This document shows, one piece after another, positions 43,301 to 52,500 of a DNA stretch of 52,500 nucleotides (within the stretch, counting starts at the first letter, position 1; every line of letters starts with the position of its first letter). Origin of the DNA: Neocallimastix lanati (nom. inval.) (taxonomy: Eukaryota; Neocallimastigomycota; Neocallimastigomycetes; Neocallimastigales; Neocallimastigaceae); assembly GCA_016946835.1 (NCBI GenBank), contig JACVTC010000020.1:232501-285000 (forward strand). Reading direction: 5' to 3'. The notes beneath the pieces are model-generated. The model was not told where the DNA came from and did not search any database. It was given only the letters and a program-made list of their open reading frames with translations. A program made the translations under genes and the position numbers.

Positions 43301-43883
43301 GTTGACATGGTAAAGGTTCTTCATTTATAAAGAAAGGTGAATTCATCGCTTCAACTGCTGATGGTCTTGATTTTGGATTTAATTTTAAAAAATTATCAAT
43401 TAAATTTAAAGCTTCTTTTGTAAGAACACTAAAAATAATAGTTTAGAACAATAATTCATTAATTTATATATATATATATATGCATATTATACAAATATAT
43501 ATGATATAATATAATATTTAAGTTTTTTAAAAATTTTTAATAAAATTATATAAATAAATAAATAAATAAATAATATAATTATAATTAATTAAATAATTTA
43601 AGGATTGATACATATATATAATTAAGCTTATAATAATATTATAAATTTTAATTAAAGGGAGTAAAAAAAAAAAAAAAAAAATTATACTTTTCATATTTAG
43701 ATCTTAATTTTCTTGGTATAAAATCTTTTGGTTTTAAAAAGGAATACCAAGGATTTTCAGTAACTGTAGGCCAATTTTCAGAAGTCGGCGTACCACAGGT
43801 ATTCCATATAATATCAAGTTGAGAAAGTTCATTTTCACCTCTGAAAGCCGCTTTTCTTAAAAAGAATTCTAAAATAATACATC

Positions 43884-43915
<32 letters not shown>

Positions 43916-45551
43916 TAAAGGTAAAATAAAATAATATATATATATATTATAATAATGATGTAGTTAACCAAAAATAAATTAAATATCATATAAAAGTAAC
44001 AACAACAACAATAATAAAAAGAATAAATACTAATAATAATTATTTTTTCTTTACCCTGCACTCCACATGTCTACTTCTGATCCGTATTTTGTTGAACCCA
44101 ATAATAATTCCGGAGGACGATACCATAATGTAATTACTCTATTGGTATAATCTAACGAACGTACTCTGGCATGAGTATCTCTTGCAAGACCAAAATCAGT
44201 AAGTTTTAATTGACCTTTATTATTTAATAGTAAATTAGAACCTAAATAAAATAGTCATAAATTAAATAATATTTTGTTAAAGAAAAATATTAATGATTGT
44301 TTTAATATCAAAATATTAATATTTAATATGATTAAGAATATTAATTATATTGAAAGATTTTTTTCTTTTAAATAAAAAATTTTTAACTATTCTTTTAAAA
44401 CTGAGAAAATATAATATATTTAATACTATTTCGTCTTGAATATTTATTTAATTTATTTACCTTTCAAATCTCTATGCAATATTCCTTTAGAATGAAGATA
44501 TTTTAAACCATCCAAGAGTTGTAGTGATAAACATTTAATTTGGGATATATTATAGTTGACTAGTTTGTTATTTAGTACACCCGTTAAATCATGTTCCATA
44601 TACTCTGAAATGATATAATAGGAATCTTTTTATATGTAGGAATATTATATAAATATATACTGGATATTAGCAAGAGATTTATATTATTTATACTTGACTT
44701 TTTTTCTTTCTTTATTTCTTATGTAAATTTAATTTGAATTGTATCAATTTTTTTTTTTTTTTTTTAATTCATTTCTTTAATAATATATATATTTGATTAT
44801 ATTAAATAATAAAGTACCTTTTTCAATCATAATTTCTAATAATTGAACAATATTTGGATGATGAAGTGATTGTAATAATTTAATTTCTCTCATTGCTGTT
44901 AAAGGAAACTAAATGTAGTTATATATAAAGGTATAATATTTATAAATATAAAGATATAAAATTAATAAATAAATATATTATTATGAAATATATGAAAGTT
45001 ATATTTTAAAATTTATTATTTAAAAGACAGAGTTTAATAAAGATTTTAAATTTTATAATTTATATTAAATTAATGAAAAGATTTTCAATCCATTCATATT
45101 TTAATTATATGGTACTATTAATACTTAAAACTTACTCCTTCCTTTTCAGACTCTAATTTCATTTTTTTTAAAGCAACAAATTCACCATTAACCTTATTCT
45201 CAGCTTTATACACTTTACTGGAAAAAAAAATATCATCAAATAATTATATTGAAATGATTAAAATTAATAGAGATAAAAAATATTTAATTATATTTAACCG
45301 TATATATATATATTTATAAAGATATTATAATATAATAAAATTAAATATATATATATATATATACATATAAAAATACAATATTAATTTATTAAAATATATA
45401 TGAAATAATATGATTTATAATTATTTTTTATATTTTATTATACTTCATATTTTAATTTTTACCCATATGATCCTTCTCCAATTTGACATATTTTTAAATA
45501 TATATTACCTAGTTTTTCATTATTTGGTTTCCGTATAATATTTTTATTCAT
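40200..45551 (-). CDS. CTK1/CDK12-like cyclin-dependent kinase with long C-terminal RS domain, seven exons
   Basis: Seen: exons 45551-45463, 45217-45136, 44908-44818, 44625-44461, 44241-44055, 43882-43688 and 43428-40200 have GT-AG borders and join in phase to 1346 codons (1345 aa plus stop). An in-frame TAA at 45566-45564 precedes the ATG. Kinase landmarks: IGEGSYGKVY loop, VALKK (Lys47), PLTAMRE helix (residues 59-65, the PITAIRE position), HRDLKGSN (Asp140), DFG (158-160), T-loop [15 protein letters not shown] with Thr175, then CGTPT, and EGDWHEY after the kinase. Known: CTK1/CDK12/CDK9 relatives phosphorylate the RNA polymerase II CTD with a cyclin partner. Residues about 320-1345 are Asn-rich and Arg/Ser-rich, with long RSRSRS runs, as in splicing factors. 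Nuclear speckle localisation is inferred. The exact CDK subclass is not settled. Confidence 0.9.
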
Positions 45552-46129
45552 TTTTTGTAGGATTTAGAGTATTTCTTCTTTTAAATAATTAAAAATAAAA
45601 TAAATAAATAAATAAAATAAATAAAAAAGATACAAAACGTTTACTGATATAAAATGTTGTATTTAAATGAATAACTCGATTTATTAAATATCGTATTTTG
45701 ATAGATTAAAATTGTTTAAGTATCCATAAATATGTGTAAATATTATGATTTTTTTTTTTTTTTACAAAATAAATAAATTTTTTTTTGAAATAGTTAAAAA
45801 AATCTTATCAAATAATTGATGTAAAGAATTATTAAAAGTTTAAATCAAATCTTGAATAAACTAGAAATAATTTATATTTGTCATTCGCAATTATATACAA
45901 ATTTAAATTTATATTAGATTTTTATTAATAAAGTATAAAAAAAGTATGAAAAAAAAAAAAATATATATATATATATATATATGCATTTTTATGAGTTAAA
46001 AAGGTATATTTGTTATATATATAATATAAATACAATAATTTTATTTTAAAAGAATAATTCAAATTTTTAATTAATTTTAATATACACGAGAGTTTCATTA
46101 ATATGAAGATGTTATTTAATTGCATATCT
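45552..46129. other. Kinase 5' flank
   Basis: AT-rich leader, an AAAT tract near 45595-45625 and TA run at 45960-45983. No TATA assignment is possible in such DNA. Confidence 0.5.
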
Positions 46130-46516
46130 ATTAAAAATAATTACGTACTTAATTCTTTCTTTTTTAAATATAATATTATGATTATTCCTCGGTTGTAAAT
46201 ATATTAAATAATTGGTATATATATTATATTTACAAAAAAAGTGAAAATAACATCAATGTTAAAGTGTTTTATATGAATATATATTAAATATTTAATTTTA
46301 ATTAAAACTATTTTAATCTAATCTTCTATTTATTAAAAAATTAATTTGAATGGACAATATTTAAATAAATAAATAAATTATATATAAATAAAAATATATA
46401 TAAATAAATTAATAAATAAATAATAAATAAAAAAATTAATAAATAAATAATTAATAATAAATAATAAGTAATAAATAATTAATAAATAAATAATAAATAA
46501 TAAATAACAAATATAA

Positions 46517-46547
<31 letters not shown>

Positions 46548-46885
46548 ATATATAAATTAATAGATAGACTAATTAATAATTAGATATAAATATATATTTT
46601 GATAAATATAAATGAATAGATAAACAAATAAATAGATGAATAAATAACCATAATAAACTAAATCTACATAAATAAATAATTAGATAAATAAATAAATAAA
46701 TAAATAATAAATGATAAATAACAAATATAATAAATAAATAAATAAATAATAAATAAATAAATATATATATATATATAAATTAATAGATGGACTAATTAAT
46801 AATTAGATATAAATATATATTTTGATAAATATAAATGAATAGATAAACAAATAAATAAATGAATAAATAACCATTTTAAACTACA

Positions 46886-46960
<75 letters not shown>

Positions 46961-47205
46961 ATAGTTATAATTCCTAAATATTGTAGATCATGTATATTAA
47001 TATTTAATAATTTAAAGTATATATATATATATATAATAATTAATTTAAATATACAAATAACAATATTTCAGTTTAACCTGGTACCTTTAAAAATAAATAA
47101 TTTTTATAAATGTTATTTATATAATTTTTTAATAAAAAAATCAATTATAGATATAATTCAATATATAACATTTTTTACGCTTGATCAATTATAATAATAA
47201 TAATA
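46130..47205. repeat. Simple-sequence region with 233-bp direct duplication and (AAAT)n
   Basis: A block at 46550-46686 starting ATAAATTAATAGATAGACTA recurs at 46783-46892 with few changes, embedded in AAAT repeats. A long pure AAAT run fills 46880-46962. Confidence 0.85.
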
Positions 47206-47260
47206 ATGATTATTATAAAACATTTATATTTGTTATTATTTTATGTTTTAATTGAATATC

Positions 47261-47457
<197 letters not shown>

Positions 47458-47800
47458 TTTTATATTTATTTGTTAATCATTATGGTTATTTAAAAAGTTA
47501 TTTTATTAATCACTTGATAAATTAATGAATTTATGTCTTCTTTTACTTCTAATATAAGTTTTATTTTAAAAATATGTCGTGGATATGAAAGTATAGAATA
47601 TTTAATACAATAAAACAATGTAATAATAAAATATACTAAATATAGTTCAATGAAGTTTAAAAAAAAAAATAGATGTAATATTAATATTTTAAAAAATACT
47701 ATTAATTATACGTAGCTTATATAGTAAAATATATATTAATTTTTTTTTTTAAAAAAAAAAAAAAAAGAAATCCTAGAGGATAAATATTAAATTACGTTCT

Positions 47801-47835
<35 letters not shown>

Positions 47836-47884
47836 TTTTTTTTTAAAAAAATATGAAAATTAATTTTATTTTCTTCTTTTTTTA

Positions 47885-47925
<41 letters not shown>

Positions 47926-50021
47926 ATTGATTTTTATTAAAACATTTCATTTTTCTACATGTACTAATAATTGAATATAAAGTTTTTAAATTTTTAGTTT
48001 ATTTTAACTATTATGTTAATGAAAGTATACTATTGATTTTTCCTTTTAATCATAATGTTTTCATTCATTGCTTTTTTTTTTTTCTTACCAAATTTCAATT
48101 TTTTTTTATTTTTTTTTATTTTTATTTTATTTTATTTTATTTTTTTTTTTTTTCTAAATATCATTATTTTAGTTTTTATTTCTTTATTGAAGTTGAATTA
48201 TTAAATATATTTTATACCAATTCAGTTTGATATTTTTAATAAAGTTTATTTAAATTGAAATTTATTGATTATAAAACTAAATTTTCTTTATTAGATTTAT
48301 AATTTTATCATTTTTATCTTAATTATTATTTATTTTTATTTTTTATTTATAGGTTCTAAATTTTATATGTTATTTTATATTTAAATTTATTATATTTATT
48401 TTTTTCCTTTTTTTTTTTTTTTAATTTTATTTTTATAGTTTTACTTTTTATTTAACTCTATTCCATAATTTCATTATTCATTTTAGAATATAATATCCAT
48501 TTCCAATATCTTTATTATTATCATTTTATTTAATTATTTTTAAAAGCTTTTAATATAATTATTAAGAATAAAGAATAATAGTATTAATAAAATTATAAAA
48601 AAAATTTTTTTTTTTCTAAATCCAAAAGTAATTAGAACCACTTTATACGGGAATTAATTATACAATTATAATTTTGATATAATAAAATAGCAAATAATTA
48701 TGATATTCAAGAAAAGAATATATTAAAGTATAATAGTTATTAATTCAGTTTTTTAAAATAATTAACAATTATTTTATCAATGATTAAAAAAAAAAAAAAA
48801 AAAAGTAATTATATAAATATATAATTAATAAAAAAAAATATTATAATAAAACTAAAAATAATTCAAAAACTATATTTGATTTTATTTAAAAAAAAAAAAA
48901 AAAAAAAGGAATTAAAGTTAATTATAATTAAATGTTAATGATATTTGTAGATTATTTTTTTTATAAATAATATTAAGTGAATAATAAAAGAAATAATTAA
49001 GAAAAAGGTTTAATAGAAATTAAAGACATTAAAAATTAGAATTTTATTTAATGGTATTTGAACTAATTAATTGAACCTTAAAGTTCGAATTTTGAACTTT
49101 ATTATCAAAATAATTCATTTTTCTTTAAAATTATACTTTTTATACTTTTTTATAAGAATAACAAAAATTGTTTATTATTTTTTCTAAAGATAAATATTAA
49201 TATTTTTATATATTTTAATTGTAAATAAAAATGGATATACATCAATGTATATGTATATTATAAAACAAGGGATATTAAAAAAATGTATATATATATATTT
49301 TTTTTAATAATTATAATTTAATAGTAATTTATATCTTAATTTGATTTGGAATTCAATAATTTTAAACTTTTGAAGTATCTATTCCATATTATCAAAAATA
49401 TAATATATAAATAAAAAGAATAATTAATCATGATTATCAGAATAATTTAATGTTTATTGATTTGCTTTTTTTATGAATGAATTGTGATTATTATTAATAA
49501 CATTTTTTTTTTATTTATTTTATTTTATTTTATTTTATTATTTTTTATTATTTTTTTTTATTTTATTGTTAAATATATATATATTTATATCTATAATTTA
49601 ATTAAAAAATTTACAAATAGAAATAATAATTGATATGTAAAAAAAAAAAAAAAATTTAAAAAATAATAAAATAAGGAAGAAATAAGAATCTTCATTAATT
49701 TTTAATATACAAGAGATTAAAAAATTATCAGTATAATATATTAAAAAAAAAATTATTATTTATTATATAAAAAGTTAATAAAAATATTATATTGTATTTC
49801 ATTTTAAATTCATTACACACATTAATATTCGGTTAGTTAGCTCACAAAGAATATCATTCATATTCATTGTTAAATATATTAAGAAAGAAAAAAGAAAATT
49901 ATAGATATATATTCTATATAAAATTATATATAAAGAATTTTTAGTTGTGAATAGTGTACTTATAGTCCATATATAAATTTAATAATCATAATAAAAACAA
50001 TATATATATATCAATTTATTT

Positions 50022-50027
<6 letters not shown>
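47458..50027. other. AT-rich intergenic DNA upstream of myosin
   Basis: T runs at 47803-47833 and 47890-47921, A runs near 48788 and 48890, a GTTCGAATTTTGAAC palindrome at 49083-49097. No gene or RNA recognised. Confidence 0.6.
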
Positions 50028-50061
<34 letters not shown>

Positions 50062-50120
50062 CTCTCTTTTCCTCCTTCCCACCCTTATTACTAGTGATAA
50101 ATTAAATTAAAAATTCAAAG
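50023..50120 (+). promoter_or_regulatory. Pyrimidine-rich core promoter/leader of myosin gene
   Basis: A T run (about 50027-50060), then TCTCTCTTTTCCTCCTTCCC, then a short A-rich leader to the ATG at 50121. The CT-rich block is unusual for this DNA and sits where a transcription start would be expected. Assignment by position only. Confidence 0.4.
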
Positions 50121-52087
50121 ATGACAGAAGAAATTGAAGTTTCAGACTTCGTTATGATGTCTGATATTACAGAAGAAACCATGATGGATTTATTGAAAGA
50201 AAGATTTAACAAAGATAAAATTTATGTAAATTATACATCCTTTTATTATATTATATCATATTTTATTATATTCTTTTCTTATATTATATTTTATCATAAT
50301 ATCATATTACTATATAAAACTAATCATATATATAATGTACTTTATAATTAAAATCATATCTATAATTTTATCATAATATTAATAATAATAATATTATTAT
50401 ATCATAATACAAATCAATACAAAAAAATGGAAATAATACTATTAATATATGGAATAAAAATCAATCAATATTATCACAAACCTTATACACATATTAAATT
50501 TAAATATTTATAAATGTGTTATTACTCAAAAATATAAATAAATTTTACAATTAATAATATATACTATCAAATACACAATACACAATAAAAAATAAACAAT
50601 AATAATCATAATAATAATAAATACATTTATTATCATTAAATTATATTTGATTAAAAAATTTAATTTTTCAATTTCCAATATCCTTTTTTTTTTTCTTTTT
50701 TTTTCTAATATAAAATTTATAATATATATATATAAAGACGTTAATTAGAGATGTGGTTGTATCTGTAAATCCATATAAAAAGTTGAATATTTATTCTCAA
50801 AAAGAAATTAACAGATATAAAGGAAAAAATATATATGAACTTCCACCACATATGTAATCATTTTTTTTTTTTTTTTTATAAAATAAAAAACAAAAATATA
50901 AATTTTATATTAAATATAAAGAAATTAAAAAATATTCCAATTATATTTAACAAAATTAAAATATAATGTATAAAAGAAAATTAACTAATTATTAATAAAT
51001 GTTATATATATATATTATTTTTTATTCATAAACAAAAATTTTTTTTTTATTCAATATTATATGATATATATTAAATGAAATTAATAAAAATAATCAAATA
51101 ATAATAATAATAATAATAAATAGTTATACTGTTGCTGATACAGCATTTTTAAATTTACGTGAACAAGGAAAAGATCAATGTATTATTATTAGTGGTGAAA
51201 GTGGTGCCGGTAAAACAGAAGCCTCAAAATTAATTATGGAATATATTGCAGCAGTTAGTGGAAGTTCAGCTGAAATAGATAAAGTTAAAGATAAGTTATT
51301 AGAATCAAATCCAATTTTAGAAGGTAAAACAATAACAACTAAAATACTAATACTACTACTAATAATAATAATAGTAGTAGTAGTAGTATACAAATTTTTA
51401 AATTTTTAAATTATTAATATAAAAAGTACTAATGATATTATTAATTTTTTTTTTTTAATTATTATTATTGCTTATTTAAATTGTTATAATTTTTTTTTAT
51501 AATAATGAAATAATATATATATATATATATTTATATATAATAATAACAATAAATAAAATTTTAATAAATTTTAATTAAAATTTTACTTTTAAATAAATAT
51601 CCACATTTTGAAATAACCACAACATCCACAATAAAAAAAATAAACAAATTAAAAATAAAATTAAAAACAAATTAAAACGAAATTTAAAAAAAAAAAAAAA
51701 AATTTTTTTCCTTGATATATTAAAAAATTGACATAAATATATATATATATATAAATTGCATATATATTAAGCCTTTGGTAATGCCAAAACTACAAGAAAT
51801 GATAATTCATCTAGATTTGTAAATATTATTTTATATTAAATATAATAAAAAAAATAATAAAGAAAATATTAACAATGAATTTTATTATTAAATAAATAAT
51901 TTTTTTTTAATTTTTTTTAAAATTATCAATAATTTAAATAATAAAAGGGTAAATATATGGATTTAGAATTTGATTTCTTAGGAAACCCAATTGGTGGACA
52001 TATTACAACATGTAAAGATACTTTATTTTATATATTATATACATATTTAATATATATTACAATTTATGAGGAATAAATTTATTAATA

Positions 52088-52131
<44 letters not shown>

Positions 52132-52500
52132 GAATATTAAATTAAATATCGTATGAATTACTTGATATAATTATATATATTTCTATATATCAAATAAAAT
52201 ATAAAAAATGAATATATGAAAAAAACAATAAAATAAAATATAAAAATAATTATGATAAATAAATAAATTATTAAATATCAATAATCAATAAATTAAATAA
52301 TTAATTAATAATAAATAATAAATAATAAATAATAAATAATAAATAATAAATAATAAATAATAAAGATTTATTAGAAAAATCAAGAGTTGTTAATCCAGCA
52401 AAGGAAGAAAGAACTTTCCATATTTTCTATCACTTATTAGGGGGCGCTAAAAGAGATCTTCTTGGTATATATACTATAATATAAATACTCTTATAATTTA
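50121..52500 (+). CDS. Class I myosin heavy chain, N-terminal motor part (continues past right edge)
   Basis: Seen: exons 50121-50225, 50738-50853, 51124-51323, 51772-51818, 51948-52011 and 52366-52464 have GT-AG introns and join in phase. The next intron reaches the edge. The 211 encoded residues start at [20 protein letters not shown] and contain [27 protein letters not shown], the P-loop [24 protein letters not shown], switch [33 protein letters not shown] and [13 protein letters not shown]. Known: myosins are actin-activated ATPases. The absence of an N-terminal SH3-like domain and the [13 protein letters not shown] segment point to class I, which links membranes to cortical actin in endocytosis and hyphal growth. 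Neck and tail lie outside the window. Introns are 64-512 nt and AT-rich. Confidence 0.92.

Noticed and set aside
43346-43428. Reading the 1048-codon frame from its first Met as a separate gene
   Set aside because: The frame extends upstream to an AG acceptor at 43430-43429 and supplies the last helices of the kinase domain, so it is exon 7.

Overview
The window is a eukaryotic nuclear fragment of extreme A+T content. It has long homopolymer and ATT/AAT/AAAT microsatellite tracts, short AT-rich GT-AG introns, and genes for a class I myosin and a CTD-kinase-type CDK. AT bias, secreted low-complexity proteins, and Ty3/gypsy, LINE-like and MULE-like debris together fit an anaerobic gut fungus (Neocallimastigomycota) best. 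A dictyostelid is the main alternative. No rRNA, tRNA or CRISPR was recognised.

Left and middle (1-38.8 kb): seven minus-strand genes encode secreted tandem-repeat proteins. Each has a signal peptide and Lys/Thr/Pro repeats built on a (S/T)KTLP core. All six complete genes end in the same six-cysteine module, C-x6-C-x7-C-x6-C-x12-C-x6-C. The first (1-289) is cut by the window edge. The second (4821-6431) uses an 18-bp unit. The other five (called A1 10627, B1 15966, A2 22570, B2 29280, A3 35398) use a 36-bp/12-aa unit with 36, 20, 26, 37 and 29 copies. These five lie in a tandem array with a two-gene period of about 12-13 kb. 3' flanks group A1/A2/A3 against B1/B2, while promoters and coding sequences group A1/B1 against A2/B2/A3, which suggests gene conversion. 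All five carry TGACTCA about 80 bp upstream of the ATG, and an 86-bp near-invariant element 1.2-1.5 kb upstream (3.2 kb for A2, where a 2-kb insertion intervenes).

Debris around the array: an HSP20 pseudogene (2.6-3.1 kb), a LINE-like RT relic and possible copia LTR (3.3-3.9 kb), a gypsy integrase pseudogene in two co-duplicated copies (20.3 and 33.1 kb), and a 2-kb insertion upstream of A2. That insertion holds a GC-rich island, a perfect 26-bp hairpin and a truncated MULE-like ORF. A non-repetitive island of unknown origin (38.8-39.4 kb) begins exactly where array homology stops.

Right (40.2-52.5 kb): a seven-exon minus-strand gene (40200-45551) codes for a 1345-aa CTK1/CDK12-like kinase with a roughly 1000-residue C-terminal Arg/Ser-rich tail. 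After 4.6 kb of simple-sequence DNA, the first six exons of a class I myosin run off the right edge. Both exon models stay in phase at every junction. The repeat-protein array has no visible functional link to the kinase or the myosin.
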